Positions 1 to 8,123 of a DNA stretch of 64,000 nucleotides are shown here, piece by piece. Source of the stretch: DATLFA01 sp039934635. Its GTDB lineage: Bacteria > Actinomycetota > Acidimicrobiia > Acidimicrobiales > WLNW01. Position numbers and translations under genes: made by a program. Within the stretch, counting starts at the first letter, position 1. Each line of letters opens with the position of its first letter. The notes beneath the pieces were generated by a model. The model searched no databases. It saw only the letters and a program-made list of their open reading frames with translations, and was not told the DNA's origin. The stretch is from the NCBI GenBank assembly GCA_039934635.1, contig JBDTLT010000002.1:1-64000 (forward strand). Direction: 5' to 3'.

Positions 1-347
1 TCCTCGCCACCGCGCTCGTCGAGACCGGCTCCAAGATGGACGAAGTGATCTTCGAGGAGTTCAAGGGCACCGGCAACATGGAGTTGCGCCTCGACCGACG
101 CCTCGCGGAGCGCCGCATCTACCCCGCGATCGACGTGGCATCGTCATCGACCCGCCACGAAGAGTTGCTCTTCGACCGTCGCCAGATGCAGCAGGTCTTC
201 AAGCTGCGCCGCGTATTCTCCGGCCTGCATCAAGACGGCGACGGCGGCGGCGCGGCGGCGCTCGAGTTGCTGATCGACCGACTCAAGACGTTCAAGACCA
301 ACGACGAGTTCCTCGCCGAGGTCGCGAAGGGCCCGTCGATCGGCTGA
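1..347 (+). CDS. rho: Transcription termination factor Rho, C-terminal part (5' truncated by window)
   Basis: The first complete codon is at 3 and 114 residues are visible. The fragment carries the Rho signature GTGNMELRLDRRLAERRIYPAID followed (after S/T-rich residues) by the conserved RHEELL stretch, which belong to the C-terminal RecA-like ATPase domain that forms the hexamer's RNA-translocating ring. Rho is a cytoplasmic RNA/DNA helicase that terminates untranslated transcripts. The N-terminal RNA-binding domain lies outside the window, so any actinobacterial insertion there cannot be judged. It is followed 46 nt later by the L31 gene, a usual actinobacterial neighbour. Confidence 0.95.
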   Translation, partial: LATALVETGSKMDEVIFEEFKGTGNMELRLDRRLAERRIYPAIDVASSSTRHEELLFDRRQMQQVFKLRRVFSGLHQDGDGGGAAALELLIDRLKTFKTNDEFLAEVAKGPSIG

Positions 348-393
348 CCGCCGACTTTGTGTACGAATCGCCAACTCGCGAGACTGGAAAGCT

Positions 394-657
394 ATGAAGC
401 CTGACATTCACCCCGACTACCGACCGGTCGTCTTCACCGACACTTCGGCCGGCGTCTCGTTCATCACGCGCTCCACGGTGCGCACCAACGAGACGATCGA
501 GTGGGAGGACGGCAACACCTACCCGATGGCCCGCGTCGAAATCTCCTCCGCCAGCCACCCTTTCTTCACCGGCACGATGAAGATCATCGACGCCGCCGGC
601 CGCGTCGAGCGCTTCGAGCGCCGCTACGGCACCCGTCGCAAGAAGGCGACCAAGTAG
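394..657 (+). CDS. rpmE2: 50S ribosomal protein L31, type B (zinc-independent)
   Basis: Protein of 87 residues beginning MKPDIHPDYRPVVFTDTSAG and containing SSASHPFFTG, the pattern of type B L31. The CxxC cysteines of the zinc-binding type A form are absent; there is no cysteine in the protein. L31 sits on the 50S subunit and bridges to the 30S head. The ATG at 394 follows GGAAAG at about 386, a reasonable ribosome site. In many bacteria type B copies are induced by zinc starvation (Zur), but here the gene lies in the housekeeping position behind rho, so it may be the main copy. No Zur-like palindrome was noticed in the short upstream gap. Confidence 0.92.
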   Translation: MKPDIHPDYRPVVFTDTSAGVSFITRSTVRTNETIEWEDGNTYPMARVEISSASHPFFTGTMKIIDAAGRVERFERRYGTRRKKATK

Positions 658-719
658 TCGCGTCGTCACCCGACCCCGATCGCAGTCGAGCGCTTCACGA
701 AGCTCGTCTGCGCGCGCTC

Positions 720-1646
720 GTGCGCGAACAATTCGGGGTGGTGGATTTGCAGAGCGCGGCCATGCCCGACGGCGCGGCGTTGCTCGGCGACCACACGGCT
801 TTCGTCTATCTGAGCGACCCGGCGCGTAGGTTCGGCCGCGCCTTGGCGCTCGCCGCCGCCCGTGACTGCGAGACGCTGCAACTCATCGTCGACGAGGGCG
901 GTGGGGTCGCGGCCCGCAGAGCGGCGCTGTTGCGGCCTTCGCCCATGGTGTGGCGGGTCGTCGAACGAACACTGACGCCTGTGGCCCCGTCGCCGCGGCT
1001 CGACGAATCACCTCCGACCGATGCCGACGCGCTCGTTGCGATGTTGCGCGATGCAGGCCTCGAAGTGGTCGTCGAACATGGCGTCATCAGCGGCGAGATC
1101 CGCGGGTTGTCGGTCGCCACGATCGTGCCGGGCGCGGATGGCCGCTCGCGTCTCGCCGTTGGTGTCGGTCGCATCGATCAAGAAGCGACCGATCTCTTGC
1201 ACGGTGATCTGCCGCTCGCCGAGACATTGGCCAATGCCATCGACGAGGTGCGGGTGCATCGCCATCAATACGCGAAGCCGCATCCCGTGAATCGCCTCGC
1301 TCGTGAGCGGTGGCTGCGATCGCAATTGATCGCGCGGCCGGCAGTCGTCGGGCTCGTCGATCTCGTTTCCGTCGCACCCGCCGAACCGCGCGCGAACCTC
1401 CGTGATCCGGTACCCGCGGCGGCCGTCGGACGCGACGCCGGGGGGGCGCGCGTGCTGGTCGTATGCTCGGTGGGCATCGATCTCGAACTGATCCCCGTCA
1501 CGGCCGACTTGATCGATCGTGAGCGCCCCGATCGTGTCGTGTTGGCCTTGCCGGCGCGCGACCACCATGCGATCCAACGCGAACTCGCCACGCAACTGGC
1601 CGTACCGGTCGAGTTCGCGGCCGTCGAGGGCGAATGGCCGAGCTGA
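720..1646 (+). CDS. Unassigned protein between L31 and RF1
   Basis: Open frame encoding about 308 residues from the first plausible start, GTG 720. The frame remains open upstream to GTG 501 inside the L31 gene, and residues just before 720 (HEARLRALVREQF) also look protein-like, so the true start is uncertain. There is no transmembrane segment or signal peptide. The C-terminal third (residues about 240-308) alternates hydrophobic strands and helices (ARVLVVCSVGIDLELIPVTADL, then DRVVLALPARDHH), resembling a Rossmann-like or restriction-endonuclease-like fold. I recognise no family. It ends 20 nt before prfA, which has its own promoter-like hexamer. Confidence 0.7.
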   Translation: MREQFGVVDLQSAAMPDGAALLGDHTAFVYLSDPARRFGRALALAAARDCETLQLIVDEGGGVAARRAALLRPSPMVWRVVERTLTPVAPSPRLDESPPTDADALVAMLRDAGLEVVVEHGVISGEIRGLSVATIVPGADGRSRLAVGVGRIDQEATDLLHGDLPLAETLANAIDEVRVHRHQYAKPHPVNRLARERWLRSQLIARPAVVGLVDLVSVAPAEPRANLRDPVPAAAVGRDAGGARVLVVCSVGIDLELIPVTADLIDRERPDRVVLALPARDHHAIQRELATQLAVPVEFAAVEGEWPS

Positions 1647-1654
1647 TCGCTAGG

Positions 1655-1660
1655 TAGCCT
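1655..1660 (+). promoter_or_regulatory. -10 element of prfA, leaderless type
   Basis: TAGCCT lies 6 nt before the GTG start of prfA with no Shine-Dalgarno site between. The spacing places the transcription start at the start codon. Assignment is by pattern only. Confidence 0.5.
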
Positions 1661-1666
1661 ACCGAC

Positions 1667-2728
1667 GTGCTCGATCGCCTTTCACTACTCGAAGATGAGT
1701 TTCGCGAGGTCGAGTCGCGCCTGGGCGACCCCGCGATCCTCGGCGATCAACGCAAGTTGGCGACGATGGCGCGGCGCCACAAACAGCTCGACGCGATCGT
1801 GACTCGGTCAGTCGAGCTGCGCGGTGCCTACGAAGACCTCCACGCGTTTCGCGAGATGCTCACCGACTCAGCGTCCGATGACCGCGAGATGATGCGCGAC
1901 GAGATTCGGGCGATCGAGTCGCGCATCGCGGTGCTCGAAGAAGAGCTCAAGGTGCTGCTGTTGCCGCACGATCCCAACGACGACAAGAACGTCATGATCG
2001 AGATCCGTGGCGCAGAGGGCGGCGAAGAAGCCAACCTGTTCGCCCGCGATCTCTACGAGATGTACGAGGCGTTCGCCGGCCGCATGGGCTGGGCGTCCGA
2101 GCTGATCGACGGCCAGCGCAGCGACCTCGGCGGTTTCACGAACGTGACGTTCGCGCTCAAAGGCGAAGGCGTCTGGACTCGCATGAAACACGAAGGCGGC
2201 CCGCACCGCGTCCAGCGGGTGCCCGTCACCGAGTCGCAAGGGCGGGTCCACACTTCGTCGGCGACGGTGACGGTGCTGCCCGAGGCCGAAGAAGTCGACA
2301 TCCACATTCCCGAGCGCGATCTGCAGATCGACGTCTACCGTTCGTCGGGGCCTGGTGGTCAGTCGGTGAACACCACCGACTCGGCCGTGCGCGTGACCCA
2401 CAAGCCCACCGGTCTCGTTGTCGCGATCCAAGACCAGAAGTCGCAGCTGCAGAACAAAGAGAAGGCATTACGGGTGCTGCGGTCGCGTCTGCTGCAGATC
2501 GAAGAAGACAAGCGTTCGTCCGAGCGCAGCGAGGCGCGGCGCGAACAGGTCGGTGGCGGCGGGCGCAGCGAGAAGATTCGCACGTACAACTTCAAAGAGA
2601 ACCGCGTCACCGATCACCGCATCAATCTCACGCTCTACAAGCTCGACCGCGTACTCGCCGGCGAGCTCGACGAGATCGTCGACGCGCTCGTGGCCGACGA
2701 GCGGCGCCGCCAACTCGAAGAGGAATGA
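1667..2728 (+). CDS. prfA: Peptide chain release factor 1
   Basis: Protein of 353 residues, close to the usual RF1 length. The catalytic GGQ is at residues 230-232 within SSGPGGQSVNTTDSAVR, the loop that enters the peptidyl-transferase centre and hydrolyses peptidyl-tRNA. The stop-codon recognition motif reads PVTE (RF1 PxT class; RF2 has SPF), so it should read UAG/UAA. The glutamine of GGQ is the substrate of PrmC, encoded immediately downstream with an ATGA overlap. GTG at 1667 is chosen because it begins MLDRLSLLEDEF and sits 6 nt after a -10 hexamer. Confidence 0.97.
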   Translation: MLDRLSLLEDEFREVESRLGDPAILGDQRKLATMARRHKQLDAIVTRSVELRGAYEDLHAFREMLTDSASDDREMMRDEIRAIESRIAVLEEELKVLLLPHDPNDDKNVMIEIRGAEGGEEANLFARDLYEMYEAFAGRMGWASELIDGQRSDLGGFTNVTFALKGEGVWTRMKHEGGPHRVQRVPVTESQGRVHTSSATVTVLPEAEEVDIHIPERDLQIDVYRSSGPGGQSVNTTDSAVRVTHKPTGLVVAIQDQKSQLQNKEKALRVLRSRLLQIEEDKRSSERSEARREQVGGGGRSEKIRTYNFKENRVTDHRINLTLYKLDRVLAGELDEIVDALVADERRRQLEEE

Positions 2729-3606
2729 GCCTCGACGGCACCATTTCGTGGGCGGCGCTCTTCGACGAGGCGTCGGCCCGGCTGGCCGCGGTCAGCGCGG
2801 ACCCGCGCATCGACGCGCGGCGCATCGTCGAGCAGGCCGGTGGCATCGAACCCGCGCAGTTCTCGTCGATGCTCGACGAATTGGTGACCACCCGGCAGAT
2901 GGTTGCCTACGACCGCATGATCGAGCGGCGGCTCACCGGTGAGCCCCTGCAGTACGTCCTCGGCAGCTGGTCGTTCCGGTTGCTCGATCTGTACCTCGAT
3001 CGGCGGGTGTTGATCCCGCGTCCCGAGACAGAGATCGTCACCGAGCATGCGCTGTCCGAACACGATCGATCGGTGCGGGCGCGAGGCGCGCGCGAAGGAT
3101 TGGTCGTCGACCTCGGCACCGGGTCGGGCGCGATTGCACTGTCGATCGCGTTCGAGCGCCGGGGTACCCGGGTGTGGGCCACCGACGTCTCGACCGACGC
3201 GCTTGCGGTCGCGCAGGCCAACTGTGCCGGCCTCGGGCGGGTGGCGCGCCACGTCACGCTGGTGCAGGGAAGTTGGTTCGATCCGTTGCCCGAGTCGTTG
3301 CGCGGCAACATCGATGTGGTCGTGTCCAATCCGCCGTACGTTGCCGCCGACGACGAACTGCCCGCCGAAGTACGCGACTGGGAGCCGCTCGAGGCACTCG
3401 TGCCGGGGCCCCGCGGTCTCGAGGCATACGAGGCAATCGTGGCCGATGCTCGCGACTGGCTCGGCGGAACCGGCGCGTTGGTGCTCGAGATCGGCGCGAC
3501 GCAGGGCGCATCGGTCCGCGAGTTGGTGCGCGACAGCGGGTTCGCCACTGCTGAGGTGCACGCTGACCTCACTGGTCGCGATCGCGTGGTGGTGGCGCGC
3601 CGGTGA
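2725..3606 (+). CDS. prmC: Release factor glutamine methyltransferase
   Basis: Protein of 293 residues that N5-methylates the GGQ glutamine of release factors using S-adenosylmethionine. The N-terminal helical domain is followed by the AdoMet motif VVDLGTGSGAIAL (around residue 127) and the diagnostic NPPY motif (around residue 201, SNPPYVA), which binds the glutamine amide. The ATG overlaps the prfA stop by 4 nt, so the enzyme is translationally coupled to its substrate. The stop overlaps the next GTG in the same way, making a tight prfA-prmC-tsaC operon. Confidence 0.96.
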   Translation: MSLDGTISWAALFDEASARLAAVSADPRIDARRIVEQAGGIEPAQFSSMLDELVTTRQMVAYDRMIERRLTGEPLQYVLGSWSFRLLDLYLDRRVLIPRPETEIVTEHALSEHDRSVRARGAREGLVVDLGTGSGAIALSIAFERRGTRVWATDVSTDALAVAQANCAGLGRVARHVTLVQGSWFDPLPESLRGNIDVVVSNPPYVAADDELPAEVRDWEPLEALVPGPRGLEAYEAIVADARDWLGGTGALVLEIGATQGASVRELVRDSGFATAEVHADLTGRDRVVVARR

Positions 3607-4181
3607 TCGTTCCGACCGACGAAGCGTTCAACATGACGATGGCCGCGTTGCGCCGGGGCGCCGTCGTCGTGATCCCGACCGACACGGTCTACGGGCTTGC
3701 CGCGCGCGCCGCCGACGCCGACGCGATGGCACGATTGTTCGAGCTCAAGGGACGCGACGCGACGAAGTCGATCGCGGTGCTCGTGAGTGATCTCGGTCAA
3801 GCACGCAGCCTGACCACCCATGGCCTCGACCGATTCGCGCCGTTCTGGCCGGGCCCGCTCACCGTGGTGGTGCCCCGCGCCGAGGGCGCCGTGCTGTATC
3901 TCGGCCGCGACGACTCGACGGTGGGCATCCGTTGTCCGGACGATGCGTTCGTGCGCCGTCTCGCACTCGAAGTGGGGCCTATCGCGGCATCGAGCGCCAA
4001 CGAGGCCGGCGCGCCGACGCCGGGTACGGCCGGCGAGATCGCCGAGATCTTTCCGTCGGTGGCGCTGGTCGTCGATGGCGGTCCGCGGCGGGGCGTGGCT
4101 TCGACGGTCATCGACGCAACGGTCGATCCGCCGGTGGTGCTGCGCGCCGGGTCGCTGCCCCCTTCCGCGCTCGGACTATGA
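3603..4181 (+). CDS. tsaC: L-threonylcarbamoyladenylate synthase (Sua5/YrdC/YwlC family)
   Basis: Protein of 192 residues made of a single YrdC-like domain, without the C-terminal Sua5 domain of longer homologues. The N-terminal PTDTVYGLAARA and the internal SAN motif (ASSANEAG) are the nucleotide/threonine-binding signatures. It makes threonylcarbamoyl-AMP from threonine, bicarbonate and ATP, the precursor of t6A37 in ANN-decoding tRNAs. GTG 3603 overlaps the prmC stop (GTGA). The same neighbour order is found in mycobacteria. Confidence 0.94.
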   Translation: MIVPTDEAFNMTMAALRRGAVVVIPTDTVYGLAARAADADAMARLFELKGRDATKSIAVLVSDLGQARSLTTHGLDRFAPFWPGPLTVVVPRAEGAVLYLGRDDSTVGIRCPDDAFVRRLALEVGPIAASSANEAGAPTPGTAGEIAEIFPSVALVVDGGPRRGVASTVIDATVDPPVVLRAGSLPPSALGL

Positions 4182-4233
4182 CTCGTCGTGAGCGGAAAGG
4201 GCGATGAGCGCTCGCGCGAAGAGCGAGACGGCT

Positions 4234-4239
4234 TAGTGT
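4234..4239 (+). promoter_or_regulatory. -10 element of rpiB, leaderless type
   Basis: TAGTGT ends 6 nt before the ATG of rpiB. The spacer GAGGGG also resembles a ribosome site, so a short leader cannot be excluded. Confidence 0.4.
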
Positions 4240-4245
4240 GAGGGG

Positions 4246-4683
4246 ATGCGCATCGCGGTGGGCTCTGATCACGGGGGGTTCGCGCTCAAGCGAGCGCTCA
4301 TCGTGCACCTCGAGGCCGCGGACCACGAGGTCGTCGACCTCGGCACCCACGGCACTGAGGCCGTCGACTACCCCGACTACGGCGCGGCCGTCGGCCGCAG
4401 CGTGGCCCGGGGCGAAACCGACCTCGGCGTATGCGTCTGCGGCAGTGGCATCGGTATCGCCATCGCGGCCAACAAGATCGCCGGGGTCCGCGCCGCTACG
4501 GTGCATGACGTGACTTCGGCCCATCTCGCGCGCGAGCACAACGACGCCAATGTCGTCTGTTTTGGCGAGCGGTTGATCGGCTACGAGGTCGCGCGCGAAG
4601 CCCTCGACGCATTCGTCGACGCCACCTTTGCCGGCGGCCGTCACCAGTCCCGCGTTGCGAAACTCGACGCTTTGCTCCGATAA
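4246..4683 (+). CDS. rpiB: Ribose-5-phosphate isomerase B
   Basis: Protein of 145 residues interconverting ribulose 5-phosphate and ribose 5-phosphate in the non-oxidative pentose phosphate pathway. The N-terminal GSDHGGFALK motif, the Cys65 in CVCGSGIG and His98 in REHNDANV match the RpiB active site. This family is unrelated in sequence to RpiA. The gene stands 65 nt after tsaC and has its own -10-like hexamer, so it may start a unit with glyA. Nothing is missing from the active site. Confidence 0.95.
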   Translation: MRIAVGSDHGGFALKRALIVHLEAADHEVVDLGTHGTEAVDYPDYGAAVGRSVARGETDLGVCVCGSGIGIAIAANKIAGVRAATVHDVTSAHLAREHNDANVVCFGERLIGYEVAREALDAFVDATFAGGRHQSRVAKLDALLR

Positions 4684-4690
4684 TCCCCCG

Positions 4691-4717
4691 CCCGATTCGC
4701 CCCGATTCGCCCCGATT
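4691..4717 (+). repeat. Tandem 10-bp repeat before glyA
   Basis: Two exact copies of CCCGATTCGC (4691-4700, 4701-4710) are followed by CCCGATT. The array ends just upstream of the glyA ribosome site (GGAGG, 4721-4725). It may be a replication-slippage product or an operator; no inverted symmetry is seen. Confidence 0.6.
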
Positions 4718-4733
4718 GATGGAGGCAACCCCC

Positions 4734-5978
4734 ATGCCTTGGCCCACCACACGCGACGACGCGCTCTTCTCGATGATCGACCGGGAGGTCGATCGCCAGA
4801 ACACCACGCTGCAACTCATCGCATCCGAGAATTTTGCATCGCCGGCGGTCATGTCCGCGACCGGTTCGGTGCTCACCAACAAGTACAGCGAGGGCTATCC
4901 CGGCAAGCGCTACTACGGCGGTAACCAGATCATCGACGAGGTCGAAGAGTTGGCTCGCACCCGTGCCACCGCGCTGTTCGGCGCCGAGCATGCCAACGTG
5001 CAGCCGCATTCGGGCGCCAACGCCAATGTGGCGGTCTACCTCGCATTGTTGAAGCCGGGCGACAAGGTGCTCGGCATGAGCCTCGACCACGGCGGCCACC
5101 TCACCCATGGTTCGCCGGTCAACTTCAGCGGCCTCACCTACGACTTCGTCGCGTACGGCGTGTCCAAGAGCGACGAGCGAATCGACTTCGACAACGTGCG
5201 CGAGATCGCAAAGCGCGAACGGCCGCGACTCATCATCGCGGGAGCAACTGCCTACTCGCGCATCATCGATCCGGCACCGCTGCGATCGATCGCCGACGAG
5301 GTCGGCTCGCTGTTGATGTTCGACGCCGCCCATATCGCCGGACTCATCGCCGGCGGCGCGCACCCGAACCCGGTGCCCTACTGCGACATCGTCACCTTCA
5401 CCACGCACAAGACGCTGCGCGGCCCGCGCGGTGGCTGCATCTTGAGCCGCAAGGAGCATGCCGCGGCCATCGACCGCGCCGTGTTCCCCGGCTTTCAGGG
5501 TGGTCCGCTCGAAAACTCCATCGCCGCCAAGGCCGTTGCGTTCCACGAAGCTGCGCGACCCGAGTTCGCCACCTACGCCCGCGCCATCGTGACCAATGCC
5601 GCGGCGCTGGCCCAAGGGCTCGCCGGCGAAGGGTTCCGCCTCGTCTCGGGCGGCACGGACAACCACTTGATGCTCGTCGACCTGCGCAATTTCGACGCGG
5701 AGTTGACCGGCAAAGAGGCGCAGGCCGCGTGCGACCGGGCGGGCATCTCGCTCAACAAGAACACCATCCCCGACGACCCTCGTTCACCGTTCGTGACCAG
5801 CGGTGTTCGCATCGGCAGCCCCGCGGTCACGACGCAGGGCATGGGGTCGGCCGAGATGACGCAGATCGCCACGCTCATCGCGCGGGCGCTGCGGGGCCGG
5901 GCCGACGACGCGGCCATCGCCCGCGTCCGGGCCGACGTGCGCACGCTGTGCAACGAGTTCGTCCCCTATCCCCGATGA
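4734..5978 (+). CDS. glyA: Serine hydroxymethyltransferase
   Basis: Protein of 414 residues, a PLP enzyme converting serine and tetrahydrofolate to glycine and 5,10-methylene-tetrahydrofolate. The PLP-binding lysine is Lys226 in TTHKTLRGPRGG. N-terminal QLIASENFAS and the YPGKRYYGG substrate loop are typical. Start: GGAGG at 4721-4725 lies 8 nt before ATG 4734, which gives MPWPTT; upstream in-frame starts at 4716/4719 would place the ribosome site inside the gene and are less likely. Confidence 0.96.
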   Translation: MPWPTTRDDALFSMIDREVDRQNTTLQLIASENFASPAVMSATGSVLTNKYSEGYPGKRYYGGNQIIDEVEELARTRATALFGAEHANVQPHSGANANVAVYLALLKPGDKVLGMSLDHGGHLTHGSPVNFSGLTYDFVAYGVSKSDERIDFDNVREIAKRERPRLIIAGATAYSRIIDPAPLRSIADEVGSLLMFDAAHIAGLIAGGAHPNPVPYCDIVTFTTHKTLRGPRGGCILSRKEHAAAIDRAVFPGFQGGPLENSIAAKAVAFHEAARPEFATYARAIVTNAAALAQGLAGEGFRLVSGGTDNHLMLVDLRNFDAELTGKEAQAACDRAGISLNKNTIPDDPRSPFVTSGVRIGSPAVTTQGMGSAEMTQIATLIARALRGRADDAAIARVRADVRTLCNEFVPYPR

Positions 5979-5998
5979 GCGCCGCAAGCACAGGAAGT

Positions 5999-6004
5999 TA
6001 GGAT
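5999..6004 (+). promoter_or_regulatory. -10 element of wecA-like gene, leaderless type
   Basis: TAGGAT ends 6 nt before ATG 6011 with no ribosome site between, so the mRNA should begin at the start codon. Confidence 0.5.
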
Positions 6005-6010
6005 CTGATC

Positions 6011-7207
6011 ATGCCGTCCGTGCGCGACTATGGCGTGGTCTTCGGGGCAGCGGCCGGGGCGACGTTTTTGGTCACCGGCATCATGCGGTGGGTGGCTCCG
6101 TACGTCGGTGCCATCGTGCAACCGAGCGATCGCCGGGTGCACGAACGACCGACACCGACGCTCGGTGGCGTCGCGATGTTCGTCGGTCTGGTCGCCGGCG
6201 TGGTGACGGCGTGGAAGATGGATGCGTTCAACGACCAGTTGGCGCCCGGCGCCGAGTCGATCGGCATGCTGCTGGCCGCCCTGATCATCTTGTTGGTCGG
6301 CCTCATCGACGACATTCGCGAGATCTCCCCACCGGCGAAGGTCGCCGGCATGGTGCTCGCCGGCAGCGTGTTGTCCTTCGCCGGTATCGGTATCGTCGTT
6401 TTCCGTGTGCCGTTTCTCGGTGTCACGCCGCTCACCCCTGATTTATCAGCGTTGATCACGGTGCTGTGGGTGGTGGGCATGGCCAATGCCATCAACCTCA
6501 TCGACGGGCTCGACGGTCTCGCCGCCGGCATCGTCGGCATCGCCGCGGTGACGTTCTTCTTCTACGCGCTGCGCCTGTCGGACGAGCACATCATCCTCAC
6601 CGACAATCCCGGCGCCCTCGTCGCCGCGATCACTGCCGGCCTGTGCGTGGGGTTCTTACCGCACAACGCCAGGGGCGTGCGCGGCAACCCGGCGCGCATC
6701 TTCATGGGTGACGCCGGCGCGCTGATGCTCGGCCTCTTGATGGCTGTATCCACGACCGTGGTCGGTGGGCGCAACGAGCAGGCGTTCTCGGGGCAATCGT
6801 TCTTCTTCTATGCGCCGATCTTCATCCCGCTCGTCATCCTCGGCGTCCCCCTGCTCGACGCGCTGTTCGCGATCATTCGCCGCACGGCCCGGCGGCGGGG
6901 CGTGGCCACGGCCGACAAGGATCATCTGCACCACCGGCTGATGCGCATCGGCCACGGCCACCGCCGCAGTGTGTTGATCTTGTGGGCGTGGACGATCTTG
7001 CTCTCGGGCTTCGTCCTTTATCCCACGTACAACTACGGCCGCGGCGACGCGATGGTGCCCACGGGCATCGCCGCGCTCGGGCTCTTGCTCTACACCGTCT
7101 TGCATCCCGACATCCGCCAGGGCCGGGCCGACCGCCGAGATGGGCACGACGCCGGCGACAAGACCAACGTGGTCCACATCGACCCCAATCGCCGCACGGG
7201 CAGCTGA
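6011..7207 (+). CDS. wecA: Undecaprenyl/decaprenyl-phosphate GlcNAc-1-phosphate transferase (MraY/WecA family)
   Basis: Polytopic membrane protein of 398 residues with about ten hydrophobic segments. Conserved cytoplasmic motifs are GLIDDIRE (two Asp binding Mg2+), NAINLIDGLDGLAAG, FMGDAGALMLG and HLHHRL, characteristic of polyprenyl-phosphate sugar-1-phosphate transferases. It transfers GlcNAc-1-P from UDP-GlcNAc to a lipid carrier, starting arabinogalactan linker, teichoic acid or polysaccharide synthesis. Its position directly before the atp operon matches mycobacterial wecA (rfe). The C-terminal 60 residues are hydrophilic. MraY itself is less likely because the gene is outside a mur cluster. 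Confidence 0.9.
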   Translation: MPSVRDYGVVFGAAAGATFLVTGIMRWVAPYVGAIVQPSDRRVHERPTPTLGGVAMFVGLVAGVVTAWKMDAFNDQLAPGAESIGMLLAALIILLVGLIDDIREISPPAKVAGMVLAGSVLSFAGIGIVVFRVPFLGVTPLTPDLSALITVLWVVGMANAINLIDGLDGLAAGIVGIAAVTFFFYALRLSDEHIILTDNPGALVAAITAGLCVGFLPHNARGVRGNPARIFMGDAGALMLGLLMAVSTTVVGGRNEQAFSGQSFFFYAPIFIPLVILGVPLLDALFAIIRRTARRRGVATADKDHLHHRLMRIGHGHRRSVLILWAWTILLSGFVLYPTYNYGRGDAMVPTGIAALGLLLYTVLHPDIRQGRADRRDGHDAGDKTNVVHIDPNRRTGS

Positions 7208-7252
7208 CCCGCCACAATCCAGCGATAATCCGCCGGTGGGTGACGTCACAAG

Positions 7253-7283
7253 TTGTCGTTGGGTGTGCGTGGTTCTGTAGATT
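7253..7283 (+). promoter_or_regulatory. Possible promoter of the atp operon
   Basis: TTGTCG (7253-7258) and TAGATT (7278-7283) are separated by 19 bp, longer than ideal. A perfect 8-bp palindrome TGACGTCA (7241-7248) lies just upstream. It sits in the only gap (about 130 bp) before the ATP synthase genes. Weak, pattern-only evidence. Confidence 0.25.
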
Positions 7284-7336
7284 GCGCATCGATTCACAAG
7301 CGGCGACGCTGTTGCCACGCGAGCGATTTCACGGAA

Positions 7337-7597
7337 ATGAATCTTCAGGACAAGCGCGAACTCAATACCGGTTTCGGTGACGCGCTCGCACGCGCCTTCG
7401 AGTTGGTAGCCACCCCAGGCATCTTCGCGTTGCTCGGTTGGTTGCTCGATCGTTGGCTCGGTACCTCACCGTTGTTCGCGTTCGTCTTCTTCTTCATCGT
7501 CCTCAGCTACGTAGTCTGGAAGATGTACATGACTTACGTCGCCGACATGAAGCGTCATGAGCAAGGTCTCGGAAAGGTGTCCGATCGTGTTGAGTGA
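7337..7597 (+). CDS. atpZ: AtpZ-like small membrane protein
   Basis: Protein of 86 residues with two transmembrane helices (residues about 20-38 and 44-63) separated by a short loop containing DRWLGTSP, typical of the AtpZ/AtpI-type family. AtpZ proteins accompany AtpI and are implicated in Fo assembly or Mg2+/Ca2+ handling. ATG 7337 (MNLQDKRELNTGFGDALARAFEL) is preferred over upstream GTG/TTG codons because the added residues are Cys/Arg-rich and unlike the family. It overlaps the following atpI by 11 nt. Confidence 0.8.
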   Translation: MNLQDKRELNTGFGDALARAFELVATPGIFALLGWLLDRWLGTSPLFAFVFFFIVLSYVVWKMYMTYVADMKRHEQGLGKVSDRVE

Positions 7598-8123
7598 AGC
7601 ACGGTCGCATCCGGTCGCCGGACCCGCGCCCGAGCTGCAGGTGGCGCGCGATCTCGCTCGCCGAGCCATTCCTGTCGCGCCTGTCCTTCTCGTCGCCGCC
7701 GCTATCGGTTGGGGATGGGGCGGCGTCGCGTCGTCCGCTATCGGTATCGGTCTGGTCGTCGTCAATTTCCTCGCTGCCGCGTTGATCATCACGACGACGA
7801 TTCGCATCTCGCTCAACGCACTGATGGCCGGTGTGCTGTTCGGCTTCCTCTTGCGCTTGACGATGCTCACCGTCGCGGTCGTCCTGTTGCGCAAGCTCAG
7901 CTTCATCGACGACATCCCGTTGTTGTTCACCGTGCTCATCACACACATCGGTCTGTTGATGTGGGAGACCCGCTACGTGTCAATGTCACTTGCATATCCC
8001 GGCCTCAAGCCGCGAGTCACGGCTCGTGCGCCCCAGGCTGAAACTCCGACGTCGTCGGTCCCCTCGACCCCGTCGCGGCAATCGATCCCGTCCATGAAGA
8101 CCAAGGAGGCTGGCGCAGCGTGA
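7587..8123 (+). CDS. atpI: AtpI-like ATP synthase accessory membrane protein
   Basis: Protein of 178 residues with four hydrophobic segments (about residues 28-45, 48-68, 80-105, 110-130) and a hydrophilic, Ser/Thr/Pro-rich tail of about 40 residues. The position before atpB corresponds to mycobacterial Rv1303 and to AtpI, thought to help assemble the c-ring. GTG 7587 is chosen because GGAAAGG (7571-7577) lies 9 nt upstream; an in-frame ATG at 7557 lies deep inside the preceding gene. The stop overlaps the atpB start (GTGA). Confidence 0.75.
   Translation: MLSEARSHPVAGPAPELQVARDLARRAIPVAPVLLVAAAIGWGWGGVASSAIGIGLVVVNFLAAALIITTTIRISLNALMAGVLFGFLLRLTMLTVAVVLLRKLSFIDDIPLLFTVLITHIGLLMWETRYVSMSLAYPGLKPRVTARAPQAETPTSSVPSTPSRQSIPSMKTKEAGAA

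Noticed and set aside
4716..4733. Upstream TTG/ATG starts for glyA
   Set aside because: They overlap or precede the GGAGG site that is correctly spaced for ATG 4734.
7241..7248. TGACGTCA as a specific operator
   Set aside because: An 8-bp palindrome alone is too short to assign, and no cognate regulator is nearby.
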